From assembly GCA_026120185.1 (NCBI GenBank), contig JANUWF010000008.1:5580001-5644000 (forward strand): 64,000 nt of DNA, in the 5' to 3' direction. How positions within the stretch are numbered: position 1 is the first letter of the stretch; each line of letters opens with the position of its first letter. The stretch is from Voacanga thouarsii (taxonomy: Eukaryota; Streptophyta; Magnoliopsida; Gentianales; Apocynaceae). The translations under genes and the position numbers were made by a program. The notes below the pieces were generated by a model that saw only the letters and a list, made by a program, of their open reading frames with translations, was not told the origin of the DNA and did not search any database. Shown piece by piece: positions 33,786 through 46,418 of this stretch.

Positions 33786-36008
33786 CTTGTAACACCCCAC
33801 TACCTAGGCCCAACAGGGCCGGGGATGTCGCCCCGTCCATAGGACAAGGGGTCGTTATAACTAGGTTACATGAAAATAAAATAAAACAAAAGACTTTAAA
33901 ATTAAATTTATTACAACCCAAAAGATAAATACTGGCACAAATCCAAAATAAATTGTTTGCAACAATCTCTCAAACAACACTTAAAGTAAAAAACATGAGT
34001 CTTCAAGCACAGGCAACAATCTAGCTAATGACCTCCACAGTAGGATCTTCTTGAAAATATGGCGTAAAAGGTGGTGAGATAAAAATCTCAGTAAGCCCGT
34101 GTGTGCTTTGAGTGTTTCAGGTAAAATAATTCATGTATGTAGGTAGTAAAAGTTTCACAAGGAAAAGTGTTGGCAAGCAATAACAAAATGCTGAAAATAA
34201 AGAGTGGTGTTTCACTTTTCAAACCATACAAGTGCACAATAAATACAACCACTCAAATGGGTAGCTATGGGTTACCACACGTTGGGCCCCATGACTAAAT
34301 AACTGTCAGAATGCCACACTTTATGCAAGCTGACAAAAGGTAGGTGTACAGCCTACCGAGTGAGATACTCCTCCATCTCTACACCCAAACTTACCGGTTG
34401 TCCACACCGGAACAAACAGTCCACATGACTGAAATTTGCTAGCTCGGACCGGTATGACCTACCGGACTGGCATCCTATCCAAGAAGGACTCACCCCTCAG
34501 AGGTGGCCACCTACTGAGAGACTTACCCGAACCCTTTAAAGACTAGTCCTGGTGGTCTACCCTTATTGAGTACTCAACGTTGATTGTTCCCTTTGGGAGA
34601 AAATTGATCGAACTTTGCTTTATTTGAAAATAGCAATTAAGAGTTTCCAAAAGTCTAGTCAAGTTGGGTTTTAGGAAAAGTTTAGATTTGTGTAAAACTG
34701 CTTGTTCAATTTTCAAATGATTTGCTTGACCGAAATAAAAAGGAAAAACAGTCCTTAATTACCTTTACAAATAAATGTCCATATACATTGCATTTGCTTG
34801 CCACAATAACTTTTGGTCTTCACAAAACTTCCATGCAGGAGCTTACCTGCTTCTTTGCTTGCTCACACTCAAAAGTCTTCCAAGGTTGACCTAACCCCGC
34901 CTGGGCTAAACACAAAACATAAGGTCACATTCAAGCTATACTTGCCTTACATAAATAATTCTTAGCTCAACTAGTTACAACCATGATTAACCATGACCTC
35001 AATGTCCTAAGCTTTAAGGCAAGATGCTAAGGAATTTTATAAAATAAGTCTAGTTTGATAAGTTAAAATAACTAGGGGTTCTAAAATAATTGCTAATAAA
35101 TTATAGACTCAAATAATAATTCTTAAGTGTTATTAATAATAAATAAACTAAGGTTTGAATTTTAAATAATATTAAGTCCTAAATAATTTTAATAAATGAT
35201 AATTTTAAAATAGCTTTATTATAAATAAATAATAAATTAAATAATTTTTAATTAATTATTTTTTAATAGATAATAATTAATTAGTAATAAATAAAAATAG
35301 TAATAAATGAATTTTATTAAATTTTGTTTAATAAAAATATTAATAGTCTAATTAAATATTCCAATCCAAATCCCCTAGTGTTTCGAATTTTGAAGGTAAC
35401 TATAGTAATAATTCTAATTTTTTTGTAACAAATTTTGTTAATGAATATAACCTAGAATTAATAAGAAAATAATCTTTTATCATGACTTTCTTAGTGCTAG
35501 AAAGGATTCATGATCACGCTCTCCATCATCAAACAATAAATTAATCCATTCATGAACATACACTTGAACTATCTCATACCATCACATGGCCAAAATCCTA
35601 CTAAGCGTAATCATCAATCATGGTTTCCATGGAACAATAAGAACATAAAAGCCTAATCACCTTTGGTGTCAAAATATCTAATCATGCTTCACATATCCAT
35701 AAAATTCATTAAGCATGAAGAACATACAATGATTCGAAAGGAAAATACATATATCCTAGTCATATACAACAATCATCATGTCCTAACCCCAATCCCTTTA
35801 TGCATATACTTAGTCCCCCAATCATATTCCATCTCCCTATCAACACCTAATAGACATGATTTCAGAATTTAATAAGAGAGATTTAAGAATGAATACTTGA
35901 TTGTCGAGTACTTCGAAGAAGACAAAAGAAAGTCCATGCGTGATGGAGTGTCTTGAATGGTCCAACGAAACAAACGATCATGGTTGATGATTGATCAACC
36001 ATTTCGGT

Positions 36009-36009
<1 letters not shown>

Positions 36010-36094
<85 letters not shown>
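36010..36094 (-). repeat. (GA)n microsatellite, 5' LTR
   Basis: 85 bp of GA, ten units longer than the 3' LTR copy of the same insertion. Confidence 0.95.
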
Positions 36095-36096
<2 letters not shown>

Positions 36097-37662
36097 ATTA
36101 GAATGATATAATCGAATGGAAGAAGATGAATAAGAGAGTTGTTCTTGACTTACCTTGTTGATGTTCTTGTGATCTTCAAGAAAAAGGTTGATTTCGATCC
36201 GCTTGAAAATTTTTATTTGCGAGGTTTTGTGTTATAAATACCAGAAATGAGGTTTAGGGATTAAATGGAAGTGATTTGGAGTGTTGAGAGTGATTGGAGG
36301 TGTTTGGAGTAGGGTTAGGCTTGAAGAAGGTTAGTGTGTGTTCTTGGTGTTCTAGGTGTTCTAGGTGAAAATGGAGAGAATTTGGAAGAATGCTGCACGA
36401 GTTTTGGTAGAATGCTGGCCGAATGGTATGGAATGAATGAGGGTTTCGGTTTTCAGCTAGAAAGTGAGGGGATGATCAGATTTTTTTGAAATTGAAATGA
36501 AGGAAATAGTGGAGAGGTTTAAGGTAAGAAGTTAGCTATGGTGTTTTGATCAAGAGAGGTTTCTATATCTTTCAATGGTGCCGGCTGAACATGGAGTTTT
36601 TCCTGAAATGATTAAAGGTTAATGTTGCTCAAGGCTGGCCGAAATTCAGTCCATGAAGGCAGAGAAAATTCTAGTTAATTAGCCTAATGCAAGAGTGATT
36701 TTAATGGAGTAAAATGCTGAAATTATTTGAAGTTCAAAAGAGTTTGAATGGAGTGATCTTAGGAGTGTTTTGTGGTGCAGCTATGGAGTCCTTATGCTCA
36801 AGGTAAGAGTGGGGCTTATGGTGCTCAGTCTGTAGCTGAGTAAGCTCAATTTTTACAGAGGGTGGAGACGATTTTCGGCCTTAGGCTAGAAGGAAGCAAG
36901 GCTGGAAAATTCTGGTTTCAAGTTGTTCAGAATTTTCGATAATTGCAGAATTTTTGGTGCAGAATTTTGCACCCTCTTAGCTCGATTTTCAGAGGTTCTT
37001 CTGGGGTGTTTGAGGGTCTTCCAAGGTTGGTTTTTCAGCCTTATTTCTGGAAAAATACAGAAGAGATTTGCTGGCTTGAAGGTGAATTAAAAACAGCTTC
37101 ATTTCCTTGATTGCAAGCTGCGAAATGCCCAATTTTTTTTCTGGTTTGGTGCTGTTTTGTGCAGTCCGAAATTTGCACAGTTTTTCCAGCTTCCAAGCCA
37201 CATAAAATGACCATTTTCTTGGCAAAAAATGAATGGGATTATGGCCTGAATTTTCGAAGAAAAGGGCTACAACAATTCTGGAAAATTTCCAGATTTCTTT
37301 CCACTAAAGTATGAACAACATGAAGGTAGATTTGAAGGTCCTTTCATGGTTATTTTTTTTCTCTTGGAACCCTTCCTATTTACCCTCCTATAGCTGATTT
37401 TCGAATTTCATGATGGAGGAGTTATCCCATAATTTTTTTGGAATTTAAAAGAAAGGATTTAATGGTTTTGAATTATAAAGATGTTAGGACAAGCTAGAGG
37501 TAATAAATAGGACAAGAATTCCTCTAGAATTCTTTTTAGGACATGAGGATAAGATTAGGACATTCTCTTCATGTCTTTCCTAAGACAACATTCCTATTTT
37601 TATGGAATGCAAGAAAACAAAAATTCAAACTTAATGAAAATAATCATGATAAAACTTAAATA

Positions 37663-37727
37663 ATGGGATTTGAACTCATGACCTTAGAAATTAATTCACC
37701 AAGCTCTAACCACTAAACCACACTAAC
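37663..37727 (-). repeat. tRNA-like segment, 5' LTR of Tekay
   Basis: Near-identical to 28064-28128: A-box-like and B-box-like motifs with the same spacing. Confidence 0.6.
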
Positions 37728-37977
37728 TCTTGTTCTTATTTTCTCATCCACATATTTTTCTTATCTACTCCTCAAGTTATCTCCCTATTCTGACCTCAAG
37801 GAAAATTACCATTTTACCCCTCCTACTCAACAAGCATAACCAAGCATTTAAACCTACAATCCACGATTCTAAAGCACATAAAATCATTCAAAAACATATA
37901 TTTCATGCAAAATAATATGATATGCATTCCCGACCCCCTTACTCTTGGGTTGGTTTTAGGTGGGGTTTCACAGTTGT

Positions 37978-39478
37978 GTTCTTTTTTTTCCCTACTGCAC
38001 GATTCCTATTCACATCCCAGATAACTCAACCCCGGTGTTTTGATATTTCAAGCACCCGGAGGTTATTAACTGAAGAGGTTTGGGTAATCCCCAACTCTTT
38101 TGTACTATGAATAATAAAAATCCTTTAGTCTAGGCTATTGGACCAAAATAATTTATTATTTTTTATTGGACCCAATGAGCCCAAAAATAATAACCATTAA
38201 TTATTTATTTTCTTAGCCTATTAAAATAACTCAATAAATAATTAATGAGTCCAAATAAACTAAAATAATTATTAAGCCTTTTATTAACTAGTTTAAGCCC
38301 ATGTCAATTTTTCTAATTATTCAATCTGAGCTTAGGCCCTGAATAATTAATTAACTAATCAAACTAGATAATAAATTTATTTTCTCTCATTCTTTCTATT
38401 TTATTCCAGTCCAAAAATAAATTAGGCTTCCTGAATAAAATAAAATCCTTTTCCATTGTGACCATTTTCTCGACCTAAAATAATTAGGACTTACGGGCTA
38501 TTCCGAAGACCAAAAAGACACATCGCCTTGGCTACTAAAATGACCAAAATATCATTGCTATATAAATAGTTGTATTTTATATTTTAAATATTTCCTAATA
38601 TCACCATAAGAAAATATTAACCCCAAGGACAATGTTGCGTTAGCGATGTCTCTAACCATAGGTGAAATGACTAAAATACCCCTTTACATATCGCCGTTTA
38701 TTTAGAAAGGAAAGAGTATACTAACACCTCTCTAAGCAATATCTACCATCCTTAAATTTCTAATCTAATGATCCACGACTTCTTGGAATATTCCAACTTT
38801 CCAAGAGAGCTACCCTAAAGCCAATATCCAAGTCATGTTCCCTAGGGCTCTAGATAATTTGATCATTCAGACAACCATAAGAGGCGATATAGTGTAGACA
38901 CTATCTTATACAAGTCTGTCTTGACTAACTAGTCACATATAGACAATAACCAAGTATATTGGTCCTTCTAAAGAACCTCAACTATAATATATCAAAGTAT
39001 ACATTTCTAGGTTCGTCAGACCACGAACTTGTACTCTAGCTGTAGAGTACAAGTCCACACTGTAGCAATAGTAGTTTGGGTTTTTATTACATAATACTTT
39101 TAGAAATCACTACTACAAGTCCTGTTCTACGTATTCGAAATACGCTTGTGTTATGAAATGAGTAGACTACTCATTGGCTAAAGATAAGCCATTCTCTATT
39201 TAGAATTCATAACACAATAACCTTGCCATGATGAGATTCCCATTCTCATCATCTAGTTAAGAACAATAATTTATGTGTTATGTATCCCATGGTCTATACC
39301 TTATTGTAAAAGACTTCCATTCACATGAACCATTTACTTAAATACAATGGGTCTTTTCCAATAAAATCATGCACAAATATAAAGAAAATTTCACAAATAA
39401 ATTCTGAGAAAAATACTTTTATTAATATAAGTAAAAAATACATCAGAAACCTAGTTTATGAGGGCATACATTCCAATA
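37978..39478 (-). mobile_element. 5' LTR of copia A, piece 2
   Basis: It continues the LTR from the Tekay target duplication (GTTCTTTTTTTT against GCTCTTTTTTTT at 10355) and ends ATTCCAATA at 39478, followed by ATATC. Confidence 0.9.
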
Positions 39479-39483
39479 ATATC

Positions 39484-40472
39484 CATGTTCATAAAATACT
39501 CATTTTTGTATATTTCAGAAAATCACTTGCCAAAACAGTTTCATAATAAAATAATTGGGAACTCACCTTACTTTCTTTGCTAATTTTCTCAAGCAAAGCA
39601 ATCCTTTAAAATTCTTAATCTCTATTTTCTTTCTCTTTCTCTTTTCTTTTCTTCTTCCCTCTCTTCCTTTTTTTCTCTTTCTTTTCTTTCTTTCTTTCTC
39701 TCTTTCTTCTCTCCATATTTTTCCCCCTCTTTCTCTCTTCTTGCTTCAAATCTTGTTCTTCTCCCTTTCTTCCCTATTTATAGGTGTTAAAAAGCTTAGG
39801 GTGAAAAGTTTGTTTATGTCATGGATTATGTAAATAATTAAGTGGTGAACTATGATTGGAACACGTATAAGATGATTTGTCACAAAAGGAATGGTATAGC
39901 ATGTAATAGAAACATTTGGATGATGACTCATCATGTGACTAAGCATAGTTAATAAATGCTATGATGATTAAGCATAGTGACTAAGCTTAACTAATTAATG
40001 CTATGGTGACTAAGCAATTCTAGAATAATATAGAAGATGATTCATCACTCTAGAATATTTTGGACTCCTTGAGAAGATTATAGAACATTATAAAATATTT
40101 TGGAAAATATAAAATAATACAAATATCTAAACATTATTTAAAAAAAGTCATGGGCCCCACATGACACCAATCTTTACTTTTATAAAGGTCTAGGCCCACC
40201 TAATTAATGAAAAGATTAAGTGGCCAAATTAGATTTTGTTTCCGAATGTAATATAAAATATTTCTAATAATAATAATGATGATGATATTTATAATAAAAT
40301 ATAATGTTTATTTATAGAATAATATATATAAAACTATATTTCTTTTCAAATATAAAATTTATTATGTATTTTCAAATATAAAATATGGTTTTTTGTAGAA
40401 AATATTAATTTCACAAATAATGATTTTCTTGAAAATAGCTTTATAAATTCCATGAAAATGCGGGATTTTACA
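39484..40472 (-). mobile_element. Solo LTR E, right piece
   Basis: It completes LTR E after the copia A duplication. Pyrimidine-rich plus strand at 39610-39770, TATA box (minus) at 39776-39785, terminal GGGATTTTACA at 40472. Confidence 0.75.
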
Positions 40473-41455
40473 ATAGCCTCTTTACATTGATTCATGCTAA
40501 ACTTAGTCAATATCTTGTCAATATAGGTAGCTTGGGATAAGCGTAACATTCTTTACTTCTTATTTCTAAGAGGTTTCATCCCAAGAATGTAGCTAGTTTC
40601 TCCAACATCTTTTATCCTAAATTGATTTGATAGTTAAAGCTTTATAAATGACACTATCGCTATATCATTTCCAATGAGTAGAATATCATCCATATAAAGT
40701 ACCAAAAAAAATACATTGTTCCCTCCTACTTTCCTATACATGCATGGTTCATCCACATTTCGTGTAAAACCACAAGATTTTACAGTCTCATAAACATATG
40801 TTCCATACTTATGATATTTGCTTAAGTCCATAAATAAACTTTTTAAGCTTGCAGAACGTATCCTCTTAGTTTTTAGCAATAAATCCTTCAAACCATATCA
40901 TGTAGACGTCTTCACTAAGATAGCCATTAAAAAAGACAACATTGAAATTCTTTTGCCATATGTTGTAGTTATAATTACACGCGATGACTAAGAGTGTGCG
41001 AATGAACTTAAGCATGGCTATGGTGAAAAGGTCTCCTTATAATTAATCCTTTCTTTCTGAGTATAATATTTTGTAACGAATCTTACTTTATAAGTCTCAA
41101 TTTTTCCATTTGCACCTTTCTTTCTTTTGTATACCCACTTACACCATATAGGTTTAATCCCTTCAGGTGCGTGACAAGATCCCAAATCTGATTGAGATAC
41201 ATATATTCAATCTCAGCATCCATGGCTATTTACCATTTGTTTGCATCAGCATCAACCATTGTCTCCTTGTATCTAGTGGGGATCTTATTTTTTATGGTAA
41301 GAGAATATATCAAAAGCCTCTTCAGTCTATCTTTCTGGAACTCTAGATATCCTTCCACATCTAGATGTGTCTCTTTAAATTCTTCAATTGGGGTGTTAGA
41401 AGTTGAAGTATTAGGCAACCTTTCTCCTAATTCCACTTTACTCAAAACCCTAGTG
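40473..41455 (-). pseudogene. Copia D reverse transcriptase remnant
   Basis: On the minus strand: VWYKRKKGANGK-like text (41130), a run with stops through the 'TFSP' region (41000), SLFMDLSKYHKYG (40830), ETVKSCGFTRNVDEPCMYRK, then LYMDDILLIGND (40700) with both catalytic aspartates, and MLRLSQATYIDKILTKFSMN (40549) running to the junction with LTR E. The text resumes at 9311. The catalytic box survives, but frameshifts and stops (for example 40891-40915, 40630) leave no complete enzyme. It is more decayed than copia A. Confidence 0.8.
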
Positions 41456-43348
41456 TGTTGGAATGGATGCCCTTCAAACATATGTATCTGACGTAAGTTT
41501 GATGAAATAAATAGAAGTTTCATTCTCAAAATTGTTTGGGTTTCTTTATTTTAATTTATGTATGATTTTTGTTGGAAAGGACCCATTGTGTTTAAGTAAG
41601 TGATCTATGTGAATGGAGGTCTTTAATAGTAAGGTATGAATCATGGACTACTTAACACATAAACTTAGTTCTTAACCAGTTGATTAGAATGAGGATTTGA
41701 TCAGGAAAAAATATTATTGTACTTTGAATTCCAAATAGAGAATGGCTTACCTTTAGCCAATAAGTAGTCCTTTTACTTCATAGTATAAGCATATTTGGAA
41801 TACGTAGAATTGGACCTATAGTAGTGGTTTCTCAAAGTACTAAAATAGTAGAAACGCAGACTACTACAGCTACGACGTAGACTTATACCTTATGGCTTGA
41901 GTATGGGTTGGCGGTCTGGTGAAGCTAGAAGTATGTACTTTGATATACTGTAGGTGAGGTTCTACTATAGGACCAATATACTTGTATATTGGGTATGTAT
42001 AATTAGTTAGTTAAAACAAACTTATACAAGAGAGTTTCTACTCTCCTAATTGGATGAATCAACCTCTAGTGATTGTCCAAGATTATTTAATTGATCCAGG
42101 GCCATGGGAACATGACTTAATATTGTACATTTTTAGGTAGCTCCCAGAAATAAGTTGGTACATCCTAGAAGTTATGGATTGTCAAACTAGATATCTAAGG
42201 ATGTTAAATGTTATTAAGAGAGGTGTTAGTATATGTCTCCTATCGTAGAGGGGTATTTTAGTCATAAAATATATAGGTCAGAGACATTGCTATACACAAA
42301 CATTATCCTTGGGATTAATATTTTCTTATTTTGATAATATAAAATATTTAAAATGCAAAATAGAACTATTTTTATTGCAAAAGTATTTTGGTCATTTTAA
42401 TAGCTAAGGGCAATGTGTCTTTCTATCATAAGTCCTAATTAATTTGGGTTAAGGAAAATGGTCTTAAATAAGGAAGAGTTCTATTTTATTTAGGTGGTCT
42501 AATTTATTATTGGGGTACAATAAAATAAAAAGCCCAAAGAGAAAATAAATTAATTGTATGATTTAACTGGTTAATTTAATTATTTAGGGCTTGAGCCCAG
42601 ATTGAATAATTAAAATTAGCTTGGGCTTAAACTAGAAAAAGTCTTGAGAAATTATTTTGGTCCATTTAGGTTAATTGAATTATTTATTTATGGGCTATCT
42701 CTTTTATTAGTCTAAGAATAAATAGATAATTTAAGCCTGACTCAATAGATTGGACTAATGGATCTAAGAAGTAGATCCAAGCCTAGTTTAGCTTGGGCTA
42801 AGCAGCTGAGTGGTGTGAGTGGATAGACTTCACTAATATGTATATTGTTAGGGCTTGAAATCCTAAGATAATAGATATACGTGATCAACGTAGTATGCGA
42901 TATCCCTTGATTTCTCTCACAAACTCTTCTCCCCCAGAGACTCTTATGTTAGCCTACTAATTTCTCTCTGTGTTTTCCTTGTCTTCCTAAGTAGAAGTCG
43001 AACGAATAAAGAGGTTTCTTCTTAATACTGCACTTTAGTAGTTCGTTAAGAAAAAGGAAAGGACCAGAGACTTTTTTTTAACCCTTTGCTTTCACTGGTG
43101 GCATTAAGTAGTGGACATATTCTGAAAGTCCATTAGAGTTTCATTGATGCAAAGAAGAAGAAGAAGGCTTGTGGGATACTCACTAGAGATTACGGTGCAA
43201 ATACTAGTGGTTGAACAACAAAGCACGTCTGCACAACCTAAGCAATCAAAGCCTCTTCAAAAATGCAGAGGTAATGAAATTTTTCCAAAGCTTCTACTGC
43301 ATCTTTTTCGTTACTTTTGTGTATTTTGTTTGCTTCGATCCACTTTCA
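41456..43348 (+). mobile_element. Solo copia LTR in opposite orientation within D
   Basis: It begins TGTTGGAATGGATGCC and ends CACTTTCA, 1893 bp, with identical TAGTG duplications at 41451-41455 and 43349-43353. The start matches the LTR A consensus TGTTGGAATGTATGCC. It splits the integrase-RT linker of copia D. It contains an open leader ORF near its 3' end. Confidence 0.85.
43147..43270 (+). other. LTR leader ORF / putative exon 1 (plus-strand solo LTR, intact)
   Basis: The ATG at 43147 opens MQRRRRRLVGYSLE, then a V/Q/S/P/K-rich stretch ending PLQKCR, 41 codons with no stop, followed by AGAG|GTAATG, a donor-like site, in phase 1. It parallels 15981-16107 in length, composition and order of motifs. 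Confidence 0.5.
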
Positions 43349-43353
43349 TAGTG

Positions 43354-44300
43354 GACATAATGTTTGTCTTCCAAATATCTAACATAAGTACTAATAAGTA
43401 TTTATGCTCTTGGGGATGATAAAAGTATTCACCTTTTATTCCTTTTGGATACACTAAAAAGTAGCAAAATTCCGACCTTGGCTCTAGCTTACTTTCTTCA
43501 GTCAGTATACAAGTTGGATAACTTCATACTTTGAGATGGTTTAAACTAAGCTTATGTCCAATCCACATCTCATAAGGTATCCTAAATATTAACTTGGAAG
43601 GTATTAAATTCAGAATATATACTGCTATTTTCAGAACATATCTCCCCCCCCCCCCCCAAAAAAAAAAAAAAAAGGAAGAGCTGTATGACTCATCATACTT
43701 CTGACGATCTCTATCAAAGTTTTATTTCTCTTCTAAGCTACTCAATTCGGCTTGGGAGTCCTAGATATAGTTAAGAAGATACTATACCCTAATGTTCTAA
43801 GTAGCTCTTGAATTCACCAAAGATGTATTCCACGATCTGATCTTAATCTTTTGATTAGTTTGCTTATTTGACGCTCTATTTTAGCCTTAAACTTCTTGAA
43901 TTTATTAAAAGAATTAGACTTGTGCCTCAACAAGTAAACGTAACCAAAATGTGTATGATCATCTATAAATATGATGAAGTATTCATAACCTTCTCTAGCT
44001 AGTATATACATAGGACCATAAATATAAGTGTGAACTAACTCAAGTGTTTCCTTAGCTCTCTCTGCCTTTTGTGTAAAGGACCTTTTGGTCATTTTGCCCA
44101 TTAAATAGGATTCACACTAAGGTCATTCTTTCAATTCTAACGAGTCTAAAGGACCATTTTAGATTAACTTCTGAATCTGATTAGGATTTATGTGTCCTAA
44201 CCTTAAGTGCCATAAATACAAGTTTTTCATGTGACCTTTCTCTTCTTATTATTAGGTTCAGTTTAAGCATTATTTTTTTGATGACTTATAAGATTAACAT
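43354..44300 (-). pseudogene. Copia D integrase
   Basis: On the minus strand: MGKMTKRSFTQKAERAKETL, then LVHTYIYGPMYILAREGYEY where the family has 'LVHTDVCGPM', so the first catalytic Asp is Tyr; YFIIFIDDHTHFGYVYLL; then RLRSDRGIHLW with the second Asp. The catalytic Glu region (43700-43740) is broken by stops. A C14A16 homopolymer pair at 43644-43673 replaces coding sequence. The linker to RT continues to 43354 ('GYFYHP..EKK..V' equivalent). Inactive. Confidence 0.75.
43644..43673 (+). repeat. C14-A16 homopolymer pair
   Basis: Fourteen C followed directly by sixteen A in the copia D integrase. Likely slippage product, and prone to sequencing error. Confidence 0.9.
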
Positions 44301-45505
44301 AAAAGAGATTTCTGAACGTGCTTTTAGAATAAATAATATTTCCATCTCTACTGATTGAAATACTAAAATAGAAAGAAAAAAAAAACCTTGATTAATCATT
44401 CATGAAATTGAAATCAAATTCTGTTTAAAATAAGAAACATATAAAATATCTTTTAATACTAAAATCCTAGAAGAGTCAAATAATAACTCCAAGTCTCCTA
44501 CTGCTTTAACCTACACTTGTGCTCCATTGCCTACTCTGAGTCTATGCTCTCCTCTATTGAGCCTCTTTATCTTGCTAAATCTTTACAAAGAGTTATAGAT
44601 ATGGTCAGTGGCTCTATATCAACAATGCAGATGGATCATAATCTAACCATTAATATAGACTCTAAATAAAGAGCAATACCTTAGAAGGACTTGGCTAAGA
44701 ATTTTGGACAATATTTCTTCTAGTGTCCTTTCTTGCTACATTTGAAGCATTTGCCTTAAGCTATGTATCGGGCTTGGATTAACCAGGCTTAGACCCCTTG
44801 GACTAGGCCTTTATATTACTTTGTCATTTTTCTTCTTAAACTTTGTAGGTTGGGCCCTAATTCGAGAAGATGAAGTAGAACGGGAAACCAAAACTTTTAA
44901 AACAGGCTTCATGATTTGTTTAGCTACCTGGAGTTCCTTCATCAACTTTATCAAAGTCATACTCAAATTATTCATATTATAGTTCAACTTAAATTGAGAG
45001 TATGAATCTGGTAAAGTCTCAAAAGCCACGTCAATTTGGCACTCAGGATCTATCATTACCTCTGGAACCTTGGTTTTCTTGAAATAAGCAATCATCTTGA
45101 GTATGTACTCTCAAACCAATGTCTCTTTAGCCATCCTAGTATTCATGATTAGCTTTAGAGCTTCCTGCCTTACGGATTGGCTCTTATCTGCAAATATAGT
45201 GTGTAGCGATATATCAATGTCATATACAGTGGGCATGTTCTTGTGCTTTGATTGAAGCATATAGGATATTGAAGCTAACATATAGCATCTAGTCATCTCG
45301 TTAGTTTTCTTTCATGCCTCTTAGCCTCACTATCTTAGTCTATGGAATCTTTCACAATTTCAAGACTAAGGTCTAGCAGAACATACTTGTACTAATCGTC
45401 TGTGAGTACTATGTTCAGATTCCTCTTCCAATCCACATAATTTGGTCCAAATTCTTCTTGAAAATAATGGATAATAGACTAAAACCAGACATTTTTGTTG
45501 ATTAC
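44301..45505 (-). pseudogene. Copia D gag and protease remnants
   Basis: On the minus strand, gag starts near 45505 with FQEEFGPNYVDWKRNLNIVL (45460-45400), passes MLASISYMLQSKHKNM (45290), EALKLIMNTRM, and IDPECQIDVAFETLPDSYSQF with FKLNYNMNN (45050-44960), and reaches a zinc-knuckle region near 44740. The protease/GAG-pre-integrase part (44700-44150) is recognisable only in pieces. No in-frame ATG precedes the FQEEF text; TTTTAG at about 45500 is a weak acceptor-like site in phase 0, matching the phase of the D-type LTR leader ORFs. Many stops. Confidence 0.65.
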
Positions 45506-46294
45506 AAAGAAAAAATTCATTCAATTAATTTGTTTGAAAACATGAACATATAAAATGCATATAAAAACATCATATTATATCTATAATATGGTTAACCTAT
45601 TGAAATCATTATTATTAATACAGAAAGCTTGGCACTTAGAAGAACTGGTAGAGCTTCATTGGAAGGTTAATAATTTTTAAAGTTAAGTGTATAACCATCA
45701 CTAATTAAACTTCCTTAATATGTAACGACTTAGAAATAGTTCTATCAATGGGATGACCACTACTCACATTACCTATAGATAATCTAATATTAATACCTCC
45801 AACATAGGCTGGCCGATACTAACATATATCTTAGGCATTAATTATAATTTCCTTGTTAGATCTAGATTCTCATGGAAATCTATCCTATAAGGAGTCATGC
45901 TAAGAATATTATGAGGATAACCATAATCTTAATAGGAATTCGTGATGGAAGCCATAAGGTCATTGGAACCCCTCTCGCACTTAATCTTTTGTCAAAACTA
46001 GGCTTTTGAAAAATGTTTTTCTTTAGTAAAATACTAGTTCCATTAGTTTAGTAAAAAATCTAAAATTTGATATTATTCACTATGTTAAGGATTAAAGTCT
46101 TTAAGAGAATAAATCATAAATTTAATTTTCACCACTTAAGTTAAAAACCTTTGAGGAACTATATTTAAAATACTTAAATTTAAATTATTCTCCATGTCAA
46201 GGGTAAAATCCTTTGAGAGTATAAATCATGAATTTTATTTTAAACCTTTAAGTTCCTTCATTTATTCTAAACAAAACATTTTTATTTTTGTTCT
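45506..46294 (-). other. Copia D leader region lacking a primer site
   Basis: Non-coding. 45560-46000 aligns with the copia A leader at 22080-22470 (for example the ...GGCATTAATTATAATT... stretch and the CTCGCACTTA end). The primer-proximal 1.2 kb present in copia A, with the tRNA-Met site, is missing; LTR sequence starts directly at 46295. Confidence 0.55.
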
Positions 46295-46355
46295 TGAAGG
46301 ATCGTAGGAAAGTAAAAAAAACCGCAGTAGAAAGTTTGCAAGAGTTTAACGGAAC

Positions 46356-46418
46356 CTCTTGGATTGGAGCTACTATTTATTTTGTGGGAATTCCAACAAG
46401 TTGTCGATTCCTTCGCAT
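46356..46418 (-). other. LTR leader ORF / putative exon 1 (D-family LTR)
   Basis: The ATG at 46418 opens MRRNRQLVGIPTK, then a TAA, then continues to AGAG|GTTCCG, a donor-like site, 63 nt and phase 0. Same N-terminal signature as the other LTR leader ORFs. Confidence 0.35.

Larger units (their letters stand above)
24181..37972 (-). mobile_element. Full-length Tekay-type chromovirus with 4.2-kb LTRs
   Basis: The insertion is flanked by GTTGT at 24176-24180 and 37973-37977. The empty site is readable in the other LTR of A near 10350. Order on the minus strand: 5' LTR (37972-33788), tRNA-Met primer site, an extra ORF, gag, protease, RT, RNase H, integrase, chromodomain remnant, polypurine tract, 3' LTR (28371-24181). 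Total 13,792 bp. The LTRs are 4185 and 4191 bp and very similar (about 10 differences in the first 310 bases counted by eye), so it is the youngest large insertion here. Clade call (Tekay/Del) rests on the integrase C-terminus plus chromodomain. Confidence 0.9.
33788..37972 (-). mobile_element. 5' LTR of Tekay element
   Basis: In plus coordinates TGTAACACCCC...GGTTTCACA, 4185 bp, near-identical to 24181-28371. Visible differences include a GA tract 20 bp longer and a loss of about 20 bp near 37390. It contains the tRNA-like segment at 37663-37727. Confidence 0.9.

Noticed and set aside
39555..39833. Very hydrophobic 92-codon ORF (Phe/Leu/Ser runs)
   Set aside because: It is a translation of the pyrimidine-rich strand opposite the purine-rich leader of LTR E, not a membrane protein.
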